Below, piece by piece: positions 16,417-30,633 of a stretch of 64,000 nucleotides of DNA. This DNA is from Clostridiales bacterium (GTDB taxonomy: Bacteria; Bacillota; Clostridia; Oscillospirales; Acutalibacteraceae): NCBI GenBank assembly GCA_012840445.1, contig DULI01000007.1:310001-374000 (forward strand). Reading direction: 5' to 3'. The notes under the pieces are model-generated. The model saw only the letters and a program-made list of their open reading frames with translations. It had not been told where the DNA came from and ran no database searches. Each line of letters starts with the position of its first letter. The stretch's first letter is position 1. A program made the translations under genes and the position numbers.

Positions 16417-16557
16417 CACCAGACCCCCGTTTTTGCCGAAGACCCTTGTACCGACGGCACTGTTGCATATGATACAGTTGAAAAAGCTCGCCTTGGCGAC
16501 TTAAACTATCAGCCTAAGCTTGGATATTATAAACTGCTACTTCCCCCAACGACGTAA
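16417..16557 (+). pseudogene. Fragment homologous to the N terminus of the downstream GH2 enzyme
   Basis: A 46-codon open stretch ends in TAA 16555-16557. It encodes AYDTVEKARLGDLNYQPKLG then YYKLL. The GH2 gene at 23967 has [19 protein letters not shown] then YYKLL in its mature N terminus. The frame has no start codon and is flanked by stops. It reads as a relic of a second GH2-type hydrolase gene. Confidence 0.6.
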
Positions 16558-16567
16558 GTAATTGCAT

Positions 16568-17287
16568 TTAGTTTTCTATGTTTGGCATTAGTTCTTTCAT
16601 AACCTTTCCCAGGCTGTCGTTTATAACCAAATCGGCGATTGAATCATACTGAGTCGGCGTTTTGTTTATTAAAACCAGTTTATTGCCCTTAAAATACCTA
16701 ATAAGCCCTGCCGCCGGGTATACGGATAAAGAGGTGCCTCCAACAATCAGCATATCAGCATTATGTATTGCAGAAATTGAGTTTTCAAGCGTATCCGTGT
16801 CCAGCTGCTCCTCATATAAAACCACATCAGGCTTGATAATGCCGCCACATTCACATTTAGGAATCCCTTCGCTGTTAATGATTTTTTCTATTCCATAAAA
16901 CTTTCCGCACTTTAAGCAATAATTGCGGTAAATGCTTCCATGCAGTTCGTATACTGTCTTGCTGCCTGCCATCTGGTGCAGCCCATCAATATTCTGAGTC
17001 ACGACCGCCTTAAGCTTGCCAAGCTGCTCTAGCTTCGCCAAGACAATATGGGTTATGTTGGGTTTGGCATCGAGGAATATCATTTTGTCCCTGTAAAACC
17101 TGTAAAATTCCTCGGTGTTAGTCATAAAAAATGTATGCGACAGGATTACTTCGGGAGGATAGTCATACTTTTGATTATAAAGTCCGTCTACACTTCTAAA
17201 ATCAGGTATGCCGCTTTCGGTAGAAACACCGGCGCCGCCAAAAAACACAATATTGTCACTGTTTTTAACTAGCCCAAGGAAACTCAT
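16568..17287 (-). CDS. cobB: NAD-dependent protein deacylase, sirtuin family
   Basis: 239 residues with complete Sir2 motifs: FFGGAGVSTESGIPDFRS, TQNIDGLH, catalytic His in YELHGS, a zinc site (C-x2-C ... C-x-C in NYCLKCGK and PKCECGG), and GGTSLSVYP for NAD binding. It removes acyl groups from lysines using NAD. AAAGGTGAT precedes the ATG. Monocistronic. Confidence 0.95.
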   Translation of the reverse strand: MSFLGLVKNSDNIVFFGGAGVSTESGIPDFRSVDGLYNQKYDYPPEVILSHTFFMTNTEEFYRFYRDKMIFLDAKPNITHIVLAKLEQLGKLKAVVTQNIDGLHQMAGSKTVYELHGSIYRNYCLKCGKFYGIEKIINSEGIPKCECGGIIKPDVVLYEEQLDTDTLENSISAIHNADMLIVGGTSLSVYPAAGLIRYFKGNKLVLINKTPTQYDSIADLVINDSLGKVMKELMPNIEN

Positions 17288-17399
17288 GTTTTATCACCTT
17301 TAAATATCGTGTATAATTACATTTTAACTCCATTTAAAAATTTTGCAAATATACGGCACATACTAATAAAAATAGCTGTCTTGTATGTGGGGGTTTAAG

Positions 17400-18635
17400 A
17401 TGCTTGATTTATTTAAAGAGCGGTTTGTTGATTACGGACTTAATGAGAATCTTGCTTATTATCTGTCCAATATTGCCACAGTCTTAACAATATTAGTAGC
17501 ATGTGTAATTTCAAATGTAATAACAAAAAAGTTAACACTAAGATTGCTTTGCTTTTACATATCCAGGAGCAAAGCCAAATGGGACGATGTATTTTTAAAG
17601 AAAAAAGTCTTCAATAGGCTTGCTCAAATTGTGCCGGCATTAATCATCCATGAATCGGCAGTATTTTTCCCGGCATATCAGGCCTGGATTCAGCGAATTG
17701 CCTTTTCATACATCATTTTAATAGTGTTATTGACTCTAAACAGAATTATTGATTCGATTGATTATATTTACAGCCAGCACGATGTTTCCAAAACAAGACC
17801 GATTAAAGGATATCTTCAGGTTTTAAAAATATTTCTTGCCACCGTCGCGGTAATTATTATTATCAGCACACTAATAGACCGTTCACCCTGGCTACTTTTA
17901 AGCGGCCTTGGTGCCGCAACCGCAGTGCTGATACTGATATTTCAAAATACAATTCTTGGTCTTGTATCAGGTATCCAGCTTGCCACTAACAATATGATTC
18001 AAATAGGTGACTGGATAGAAATGCCTTCACACGGGGTGGACGGTAATGTTATAGAAATAACGCTGCATACAGTAAAGGTCAGAAACTGGGATAAAACCAT
18101 TGTTACCATTCCGCCGCAGGTGTTAATTTCAGAATCCTTCAAAAACTGGAAGGGCATGCAGGAAGCAGGAGGAAGAAGGATAAAACGCAGTATTTATCTT
18201 GACATGAACAGTATAAAATTCTGTGATGGAGAAATGCTCGAACGGTTTAAAAAAATCCAGTATATTAAGGAATATATCGAAATTAAGACCAAAGATATTG
18301 AAAATTATAACCGGGAATACAATATCGATAATGCCAGTATTGTGAACGGCAGACATTTAACCAACATTGGAACCTTCAGGGCGTACGTTCAAAGGTATCT
18401 AAAAAACCATCCCAGACTAAACAAAAACATGAGTATTATGGTAAGGCAGCTCGAACCCTGTGAGCACGGTTTGCCTATTGAAATATATGCGTTTACCGAC
18501 ACAACCAACTGGACCGAATACGAAACTATCCAGTCGGATATCTTTGACCATATTCTGGCCATAGTCCCCGAATTTGACCTTAAAATTTATCAAAATCCGT
18601 CAGGCAGCGATATTAGAGCCCTAAAGTCCAATTAA
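17400..18635 (+). CDS. Mechanosensitive ion channel, MscS family (YbdG/MscM-like)
   Basis: About 411 residues with several N-terminal membrane helices, the pore-lining helix LLLSGLGAATAVLILIFQNT leading into ILGLVSGIQLATNNMIQIGD, then the MscS beta domain (GDWIEMPSHGVDGNVIEI) and a long cytoplasmic region resembling YbdG. It should open under membrane tension to protect from osmotic downshock. ATG 17400 follows GGGGG by about 6 nt; the in-frame ATG 17385 has no ribosome site. Confidence 0.9.
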   Translation: MLDLFKERFVDYGLNENLAYYLSNIATVLTILVACVISNVITKKLTLRLLCFYISRSKAKWDDVFLKKKVFNRLAQIVPALIIHESAVFFPAYQAWIQRIAFSYIILIVLLTLNRIIDSIDYIYSQHDVSKTRPIKGYLQVLKIFLATVAVIIIISTLIDRSPWLLLSGLGAATAVLILIFQNTILGLVSGIQLATNNMIQIGDWIEMPSHGVDGNVIEITLHTVKVRNWDKTIVTIPPQVLISESFKNWKGMQEAGGRRIKRSIYLDMNSIKFCDGEMLERFKKIQYIKEYIEIKTKDIENYNREYNIDNASIVNGRHLTNIGTFRAYVQRYLKNHPRLNKNMSIMVRQLEPCEHGLPIEIYAFTDTTNWTEYETIQSDIFDHILAIVPEFDLKIYQNPSGSDIRALKSN

Positions 18636-18788
18636 CCAAAACTTTGCTTTAGCGGCATAATTTAATTCCGTGTCGTATTGCGGCAGTGCGAATTTGCATA
18701 ATATACGTGTTAAATAATTGCCATTATAATTGATATGGGTTAAAATATAATTTGTCAGCAAATTTTCGAAAATATTTTGGAGTGTAAC

Positions 18789-21143
18789 ATGACAGATTTG
18801 GAAAAAAAGTTTATAGATTTGCGCCGCAAGGTAGTTGAAAAAGATTTTGCAAGAATGAACGATATGCAGTTCAAAGCCGTTACCACAACCCAAGGCCCGG
18901 TTTTAGTGCTTGCCGGCGCCGGTAGCGGCAAAACCACCGTTTTGGTTAACAGGATATCCTACCTTATAAAGTATGGAAATGCATACAATTCAGACTATAT
19001 ACCACACTTTACGCAAGCAGATTTACATGTAGCAGAGGATTACATAAGCGGAACGGTCAATGAACTACCCTCCGGAGTCTTTACAGTAAATCCCGCAAGG
19101 CCGTGGGAAGTACTGGCAATTACATTTACCAATAAAGCCGCCAACGAACTTAAAGAAAGAATAGAAAAGATGCTTGGTAGCGCCGCTTTGGAGGTCACCG
19201 CAGGCACCTTTCATTCGGTCTGTGCAAAGATACTCAGGCGTTATGCCGATCGGCTAGGATTCTCCCCGCACTATACCATATATGATACCGATGACCAGAA
19301 GCGGCTGATGAAGGATGTTTTATCACAACTTAAAATAGATGAAAAAATACTTCCTGTAAGATCGGTTTTGTCAATTATCAGTTCGGCAAAGGATAAGTTA
19401 ATTTCTCCCGAACAGTTTGCCGCAAGCTGCGGAAATGACTACAGACTGCAACTGGTTGCCAAGGCATATAATTTTTATCAAAAATGCCTGCAAAGCGCCG
19501 ACGCCATGGATTTCGACGATTTAATCGTAAACACCGTGAAGCTGTTTGAGCAAAACCCCGATGTACTGGACATTTATCAAAACAAATACAAATACATAAT
19601 GGTGGACGAATACCAGGACACCAACCATGCCCAGTATGTTTTGGTTAGCAAACTCGCCGAAAAATACGGCAACATCTGCGTTGTTGGCGATGATGACCAG
19701 AGCATTTACCGTTTCCGCGGCGCGACTATTGACAATATACTTAATTTTGACAGGCAGTATAAAAACGCAAAGGTAATTAGACTAGAGCAAAACTACCGGT
19801 CCACCCAAACCATTCTGAATGTCGCAAACGCGGTAATTGCCAACAACACTGGGCGCAAAGGCAAAAACCTCTGGACCCATAATCCCGGAGGAGAACCTGT
19901 GGTTATTTTTACCGCCTCAAACGAACAGGACGAGGCACGATTTGTGGCCGATTCGATTCTGTCCAAAGTACAAAATGGCATGAAGTTTTCTGACTTTGCA
20001 GTGCTCTATCGCATGAATGCACAATCCAATACCATTGAAAACGTGTTTGTGCGTTCGGGTATACCGTACAGGATTATTGGCGGATACCGGTTTTATGAGC
20101 GCAAGGAAATTAAAGATGTAATAGCCTATCTCAATGTAATTAACAACCCTGCCGACAACATTAGGCTTGTAAGAATAATCAACGAGCCAAAACGCGGCAT
20201 CGGAGAAGCAACCATATCAGCCGCACAGCGGATTGCAGACGGCTTGGGCGTACCTTTGTATGAAGTGCTAAAAAACGCCGACTACTACCCCGACCTTTCG
20301 CGGGCAAGCAAAAAAATAGCCGAGTTTGTGAAAACCATGGAGGAATTAATCAGCGCCGCCGATACAATATCTGTACATGAGCTGTTAGAACTCACCCTCG
20401 ATAAAACCGGCTATATGGCTGCCTTGCAATCCCAAGGCGAGGAAGCCCAGGACCGGATCGACAATATTAATGAGCTTTCCTCAAGCATACTGCTGTATGA
20501 AAGCGAAAATCCGGACCCCTCCCTCGCAGGATTTTTGGAGGAAGTCGCACTGGTCAGCGATATTGATTCCTATGATTCCTCGGCTGACGCAGTAGTCATG
20601 ATGACCCTGCATTCTGCTAAAGGACTGGAATTTAATAATGTGTATATCATCGGAATGGAAGAGGGGATTTTTCCCGGCACCCAGTCAATCTACGGGCCGC
20701 CCGATGAAATTGAGGAAGAACGCCGTTTGGCTTATGTGGGAATAACACGCGCCAGAAAAAGCCTTACCCTGACCAAGGCCCAAAGCCGCCTTTTTTACGG
20801 CAAAACCTCCCATAATCCTCCCTCAAGGTTCTTAAAAGAAATCCCCACAGAGTTTTGCCGGAATGAAACCAGCAGCCTTATTGAAAACATAAATGCATTT
20901 CCTACAGCTGCAGTACCCTTTTCCAAATCTAGAAATGCCTCGAAATTTACTGGTTTTCAGCCCGCGTCAAAGTCGGATGCGGTTTATAAAATTGGGCAGC
21001 GGGTAAAACATAGAACCTTTGGAGAGGGGCTTGTCCTGTCAGTTACACCTATGGGCAATGATAATTTGCTTGAAATAGCATTTGATACACACGGCACCAA
21101 AAAAATCATGTCAAACTACGCAAAATTAGAGATTCTAGATTAG
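18789..21143 (+). CDS. pcrA: ATP-dependent DNA helicase, UvrD/PcrA type
   Basis: 784 residues with all superfamily 1A motifs: Walker A (LAGAGSGKTT), ITFTNKAANELKERI, VDEYQDTNHAQ (Walker B), VGDDDQSIYRFRGA, EQNYRST, TLHSAKGLEFNNVYIIG and YVGITRARK, plus a C-terminal Tudor-like segment (GQRVKHRTFGEGLV) found in PcrA. It unwinds DNA 3' to 5' in repair and replication. ATG 18789 follows GGAG by 6 nt. Single gene. Confidence 0.95.
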   Translation: MTDLEKKFIDLRRKVVEKDFARMNDMQFKAVTTTQGPVLVLAGAGSGKTTVLVNRISYLIKYGNAYNSDYIPHFTQADLHVAEDYISGTVNELPSGVFTVNPARPWEVLAITFTNKAANELKERIEKMLGSAALEVTAGTFHSVCAKILRRYADRLGFSPHYTIYDTDDQKRLMKDVLSQLKIDEKILPVRSVLSIISSAKDKLISPEQFAASCGNDYRLQLVAKAYNFYQKCLQSADAMDFDDLIVNTVKLFEQNPDVLDIYQNKYKYIMVDEYQDTNHAQYVLVSKLAEKYGNICVVGDDDQSIYRFRGATIDNILNFDRQYKNAKVIRLEQNYRSTQTILNVANAVIANNTGRKGKNLWTHNPGGEPVVIFTASNEQDEARFVADSILSKVQNGMKFSDFAVLYRMNAQSNTIENVFVRSGIPYRIIGGYRFYERKEIKDVIAYLNVINNPADNIRLVRIINEPKRGIGEATISAAQRIADGLGVPLYEVLKNADYYPDLSRASKKIAEFVKTMEELISAADTISVHELLELTLDKTGYMAALQSQGEEAQDRIDNINELSSSILLYESENPDPSLAGFLEEVALVSDIDSYDSSADAVVMMTLHSAKGLEFNNVYIIGMEEGIFPGTQSIYGPPDEIEEERRLAYVGITRARKSLTLTKAQSRLFYGKTSHNPPSRFLKEIPTEFCRNETSSLIENINAFPTAAVPFSKSRNASKFTGFQPASKSDAVYKIGQRVKHRTFGEGLVLSVTPMGNDNLLEIAFDTHGTKKIMSNYAKLEILD

Positions 21144-21155
21144 ATGAAAAGAACT

Positions 21156-21193
21156 AAAAAAGGGTTACCTTTCGGTAACCCTTAAACTTTTTT
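21156..21193. terminator. Bidirectional terminator
   Basis: AAGGGTTACC and GGTAACCCTT form a 10-bp stem with loop TTTC, flanked by A-rich and T-rich runs. It ends pcrA and the convergent ABC ATPase gene. Confidence 0.88.
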
Positions 21194-21196
21194 TGA

Positions 21197-22339
21197 TTAG
21201 TTAACAATGGTGTTTTCGGTATCCTTGTCGAAGATGTGAATCTTGGACGGATCAAGTGTAATCTTGATTTTGTCGCCCGGGCGGGAGGTTGTTGAAGGTG
21301 AAACACGGGCATTGATTGTCTGGCCTTCACAGCTCATGTACAGGTAAGTCTCAGCGCCCATATGCTCGGCAACCTCAACAGTTGCTTCAACAATACCATC
21401 AGGCATGGTATTGAGGTAATACTCCTCATCGTGTACATGCTCGGGGCGAATACCGATTATGACGTCTTTGTCAATATAGGGTTTCAAGCAATCCCTGTAG
21501 TTCTTGGATTCAGGAAGCCTAATTTTATATTTTACGCCCGCACGGGTCTTAGTATCTTCGGAACCAAACTCAACAAAGTATGTACCGTTCTCCTCCAAAA
21601 CCTTGGCCTCGAGGAAGTTCATCTGGGGAGAGCCAATAAATCCGGCAACAAACATGTTGCAGGGCTGGTTGTACAGCCTTTGAGGAGTGTCAACCTGCTG
21701 AATAATACCGTCTTTCATAACAACAATGCGGGTACCCATCGTCATAGCTTCGGTCTGGTCGTGGGTAACGTATACGAATGTAGTACCAAGTCTCTGATGC
21801 AGCTTGGAAAGCTCGGTACGCATCTGTGCCCTCAGCTTTGCATCAAGGTTTGAAAGCGGCTCGTCAAGAAGGAAGACCTTGGGTTCGCGGACAATTGCTC
21901 GTCCCAACGCAACACGCTGGCGCTGACCTCCGGACAAAGCCTTGGGTTTGCGGTCGAGCAGGTGGTCTATACCGAGAATTCTTGCTGCCTCTTCAACGCG
22001 GCGCTTGATTTCGTCCTTAGGTGTCTTGCGCAGTTTAAGGCCGAACGCCATGTTATCGAACACGGTCATATGCGGGTAAAGCGCATAGTTCTGGAAAACC
22101 ATTGCGATATCGCGATCTTTTGGGGGGACGTCGTTAACAAGGCGATCTCCTATGTAAAGTTCGCCTTCGCTTATTTCCTCCAAACCGGCGATCATACGCA
22201 GGGTGGTTGATTTACCGCATCCAGAGGGGCCAACAAGTATAACAAACTCCTTATCCTTGATTTCAAGGTTAAAGTTGGATACAGCAAGAACCCCGTTGGG
22301 ATATTTTTTATAGACATTTCGGAATGTTAAACTAGCCAT
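21197..22339 (-). CDS. msmX: Sugar ABC transporter ATPase (MsmX/UgpC/MalK type)
   Basis: 380 residues: Walker [11 protein letters not shown]-loop [12 protein letters not shown], signature LSGGQRQR, Walker [17 protein letters not shown], then the C-terminal MalK-type OB domain (IGIRPEH and HMGAETYLY). AGGAGG precedes the ATG. No permease or binding protein is adjacent, as is typical of Firmicutes multitask ATPases that energise several oligosaccharide importers. It could import the products of the glycosidases in this window; that is inference. Confidence 0.92.
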   Translation of the reverse strand: MASLTFRNVYKKYPNGVLAVSNFNLEIKDKEFVILVGPSGCGKSTTLRMIAGLEEISEGELYIGDRLVNDVPPKDRDIAMVFQNYALYPHMTVFDNMAFGLKLRKTPKDEIKRRVEEAARILGIDHLLDRKPKALSGGQRQRVALGRAIVREPKVFLLDEPLSNLDAKLRAQMRTELSKLHQRLGTTFVYVTHDQTEAMTMGTRIVVMKDGIIQQVDTPQRLYNQPCNMFVAGFIGSPQMNFLEAKVLEENGTYFVEFGSEDTKTRAGVKYKIRLPESKNYRDCLKPYIDKDVIIGIRPEHVHDEEYYLNTMPDGIVEATVEVAEHMGAETYLYMSCEGQTINARVSPSTTSRPGDKIKITLDPSKIHIFDKDTENTIVN

Positions 22340-22527
22340 ACATTAACCTCCTAAAAATAAAAAAACAACTGCCTATATGGTCATTAATTTCATTAATTAT
22401 AGCAAAACAGCACATTTTTTTCTATACCCTAATTATCCAAACTTGATTTTAAGCGTTTAGATAATATGTATAATGAAAAAATGCGCTTGTATTATATTTA
22501 TCTAAAATATTCGCAATTTTTATTTAA

Positions 22528-23253
22528 TTATTGGTCTGTTCGTAAAATAAGAGATTCTTCGGTTTTAGAAAGCTCCCTGCATTCCCCTTCGGGAAGATTA
22601 TTATCAAGCGACAGCCCGCCAATTTTAACCCTTCTTAGGGCCAACACCTTTAACCCCGCAGCAGCAAACATCCTTTTGATTTGATGGTATTTCCCCTCTT
22701 TTATTACCACCTCAGCCAAAGGATTGTCGCCGTTGTCAAGCACTTTAAGCTCTGCCGGGGCACACAAAAAACCATCCTTAAGCTTTACCCCCGTCGCAAA
22801 CGTGCGTATAATCTCATCGGTAATCTTACCGTCAACAACCGCATGATAATGCTTGTTTATACCATATTTCGGAGAAATTACCTTATGGGCAAAATCCCCG
22901 TCATCGGTAATTATCATCAGCCCGGTTGTATCCTTGTCCAACCTTCCCACAGGGAAAAGCCCGTTTCGCTTATAGACCTTTGGAATAAGGTCCAAAACCG
23001 TTTTACTGTTGCTGTCGGTAGTTGCAGAAAGCACACCTGCCGGCTTGTTAAGCATTAAATAAATATGTTTTTTATAAGCAAAAGGCTTCCCGTCTATAGC
23101 AATACCACTCGATGCGGGGTCAAGTTTTTCGGAAGGGTCTTTAATAACCTTGCCGTTTACCGTAACCCTTCCATCTCTAATGGCCTTACCTGCCTCTTTG
23201 CGCGAAAACATCCCTTGAGAAGATATGATTCTATCCAATCTCTCAAGCGCCAC
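22528..23253 (-). CDS. rsuA: 16S rRNA pseudouridine synthase, RsuA/RluB family
   Basis: 241 residues: an N-terminal S4 RNA-binding domain (RLDRIISSQGMFSRKEA), then the catalytic VGRLDKDTTGLMI with the Asp nucleophile, and EGKYHQIKRMFAA. It isomerises a specific uridine in rRNA. GTG start with GAGGTG upstream. The DUF4830 gene lies upstream on the same strand. Confidence 0.92.
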   Translation of the reverse strand: MALERLDRIISSQGMFSRKEAGKAIRDGRVTVNGKVIKDPSEKLDPASSGIAIDGKPFAYKKHIYLMLNKPAGVLSATTDSNSKTVLDLIPKVYKRNGLFPVGRLDKDTTGLMIITDDGDFAHKVISPKYGINKHYHAVVDGKITDEIIRTFATGVKLKDGFLCAPAELKVLDNGDNPLAEVVIKEGKYHQIKRMFAAAGLKVLALRRVKIGGLSLDNNLPEGECRELSKTEESLILRTDQ

Positions 23254-23295
23254 AATACACCTCTAATTCACCTTTAAACTGTATTTTAAATTATA

Positions 23296-23766
23296 TCATG
23301 CTTTTATTTTATTTACAACATTCTCATAAGTGTCTAATGCTACCATAAACCCGTTAAGTTCAGTAGAGCTAATATCCCCACCAATTATTATATCCTCAAA
23401 AACCAGTACATTCGCCCTTACATCCGAACGTCCCGGAAAATTGGTGATTGTAAAGGTGTATCTGGTAACCTTTTTACCTTTATATTTTTTCAAGTCATAC
23501 CCTGCTTCCCTTTGAAGGTTGTTATAGTTTTCATAAACATCCATAAACTCCTCGGGAATTTGGATTTCTTTCTGTTCTATGGGTTGATCAGGCACCTGCC
23601 AGCCAAGGTTCTGCAAAAACTCTGCGCAAGACACCCCCGCCTTGTCTATATTTTGGGCCTTGTTATCCCTTCCAAAAACACAAAAACCTAACAAAATAAT
23701 AACTACAAGGCAAACAACAGCCAATGCTATTTTACGTTTTGTCAGCCTTACATTTAATACAAACAC
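23296..23766 (-). CDS. DUF4830 membrane-anchored protein
   Basis: 156 residues. One N-terminal membrane helix (about 12-30) is followed by an extracellular domain matching DUF4830 as I know it: CAEFLQNLGW, YNNLQREAGYDLKKYKGKKV, and IIGGDISSTELNGFM. Function unknown; the family is common in Clostridia. GTG start with GGGAGTGG upstream. It lies 42 bp upstream of the pseudouridine synthase. Confidence 0.75.
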   Translation of the reverse strand: MFVLNVRLTKRKIALAVVCLVVIILLGFCVFGRDNKAQNIDKAGVSCAEFLQNLGWQVPDQPIEQKEIQIPEEFMDVYENYNNLQREAGYDLKKYKGKKVTRYTFTITNFPGRSDVRANVLVFEDIIIGGDISSTELNGFMVALDTYENVVNKIKA

Positions 23767-23966
23767 TTATACCACTCCCAAGGCGGCAAAAATCTATATC
23801 TATTTATCCTTATGCTTTTTGGCGCTAATGTATTACCTTCTTCCTGTAATCTTTGGCCTATAAAATATATAACAATAGCACAAATATAAATAACATAATG
23901 GCATTTTATTTGTCGCAATGTTCATATATAATGTATTTGTCAAATCAGATAGAAAGGATGAGATAA

Positions 23967-29276
<5,310 letters not shown>

Positions 29277-29297
29277 CATTTTATAACCCGCTAATAG

Positions 29298-29333
29298 AAA
29301 TAGGAGACACAAATTGTGTCTCCTATTTTTGTT
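29298..29333 (+). terminator. Intrinsic terminator of the GH2 gene
   Basis: AAATAGGAGACACAA (29298-29312) pairs perfectly with TTGTGTCTCCTATTT (29313-29327), followed by TTG and T-rich sequence. Confidence 0.88.
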
Positions 29334-29352
29334 TTGAAAACAAGTTCAACAA

Positions 29353-29389
29353 AAAATAACCCCCGCCTTTTTAAGGCGGGGGTTATTTT
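29353..29389. terminator. Bidirectional terminator before the AraC gene end
   Basis: AAAATAACCCCCGCCTT (29353-29369) and AAGGCGGGGGTTATTTT (29373-29389) around TTT. It serves the minus-strand AraC gene and backs up the GH2 terminator. Confidence 0.88.
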
Positions 29390-29391
29390 GT

Positions 29392-30162
29392 TTAACTTTC
29401 TATGTAACTTCTAGGTTGGGTACCCGTTAAGTTTTTAAATACCCTGTTAAAAGTGCGGATACTCTGAAACCCGCTTTCCAAGGCAATTGTGGATATGCTT
29501 CTTCCACCGTTTAAAAGCATATCCTTGGCACAGTCCACCCGGTACTGGTTAATAAACTGACGAAAGTTCATCTTAATATTGTTGTGAAAACAACGCGACA
29601 GGTAATGCTCCTCGTACCCTAACTCCTTTGCAATCTGTTTTAGGGTAATTGGTTCTTTGTAGTGTTCGGATATATATTCCAGTATTTTATGGAACAGGTC
29701 TTTCCCCTGCTGCCTTTGCTCTATAAACTTTGCCTGCTTTTCATATTCGGCACATACCGTATATAGGTAGGCTTTTAGCTCTAATACCGAATAGTCATTT
29801 CTGTTTATTAAATTATCTACCAAAAATTTGCTGGTACCGTAGTCACATATAAATACGCTGGAAGTTCCCCTGCGGTTATTTACCATGCTGTTAAATTTGC
29901 CCACCCAGTCGCAGGAAAAGACGGCCACCCAAACCTTTGAATGGTTTTTGGTGTAGTAGGCATGGGCATGGTCGCCAAGTATCAAGGCAAAATCCCCCTG
30001 TTTTGCAGTCTCAATTCTGTTTTCGACTTCAACATCGACCTCACCTTCTAATACATATATCAACTCATGGTGTTTGTGTAGGTGCAGCACGAAGTTGAAA
30101 TTGTCATATACAATTGCCTCAAAGGTATAGTTTCCAACCGAATTGTGTTTTTGGTAAAGCAT
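29392..30162 (-). CDS. AraC-family transcriptional regulator with N-terminal cupin
   Basis: 256 residues. An N-terminal sugar-sensing cupin (HLHKHHELIYVLEGEVDVEV, GDFALILGDHAHAYY) precedes a C-terminal double HTH (ITLKQIAKELGYEEHYLSR and STIALESGFQSIRTFNRVFK). It sits between the GH2 and GH51-like dockerin genes, divergent from the GH51 side, so it is a good candidate activator of these enzymes. The upstream ribosome site is GCGGTGAT. Confidence 0.9.
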   Translation of the reverse strand: MLYQKHNSVGNYTFEAIVYDNFNFVLHLHKHHELIYVLEGEVDVEVENRIETAKQGDFALILGDHAHAYYTKNHSKVWVAVFSCDWVGKFNSMVNNRRGTSSVFICDYGTSKFLVDNLINRNDYSVLELKAYLYTVCAEYEKQAKFIEQRQQGKDLFHKILEYISEHYKEPITLKQIAKELGYEEHYLSRCFHNNIKMNFRQFINQYRVDCAKDMLLNGGRSISTIALESGFQSIRTFNRVFKNLTGTQPRSYIES

Positions 30163-30324
30163 TATATCACCGCAAGATAACTTTTGTCTATTATATTATA
30201 ACATATTACTTTCAATGTAAATATGAATTTTGTATGATTTATACGAACCAATAATCAGGAAGGTTCGTGCGTGAATAGGTTTTTATACGATTTTATTATC
30301 AACAAGTAGCACCACAAATACAGA

Positions 30325-30610
30325 AGAGAAATTGGCGAAAATTGGGCTTATGAAAATAAACAAAAGGGATTGCCACCAATGAACGCATGGCCGACCGCTT
30401 TATCCGCACCATAAAAAACATACCCGATATCTTTACCCCCGATGAGTGGAAAGAAATAAAAGCAAAATCAATATTAGAGTCAACAATGACTCTCCTATTG
30501 ATGTGTATATCGCTGGCACCAAGCTTACAGTAAAGGTAAATCCCAACGACCCTATCAGCGTTCCAAAGGCAGGTGTAATATCCATTAAAGCCAAACTAAA
30601 TAAAATTTAA
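30325..30610 (+). pseudogene. Frameshifted coding remnant between the AraC and GH51-like genes
   Basis: Three short frames read like real protein but are broken from each other. The first is REIGENWAYENKQKG. The second is TNERMADRFIRTIKNIPDIF followed by TPDEWKEI. The third is SPIDVYIAGTKLTVKVNPND, ending at TAA 30608-30610. Codon use resembles neighbouring genes. I do not recognise the parent. It fills most of a 470-bp gap that otherwise holds only the promoter region of the next gene. Confidence 0.45.
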
Positions 30611-30633
30611 TCCCATCGGAAGGGGGTTTATTC

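Noticed and set aside
18636-18788. Possible small gene on the minus strand upstream of pcrA
   Set aside because: The open frame overlaps the pcrA start, lacks a ribosome site and matches no family I know.
21197-22339. A complete sugar ABC transporter operon
   Set aside because: Only the ATPase is present; both flanking genes are unrelated and lie beyond terminator or promoter gaps.
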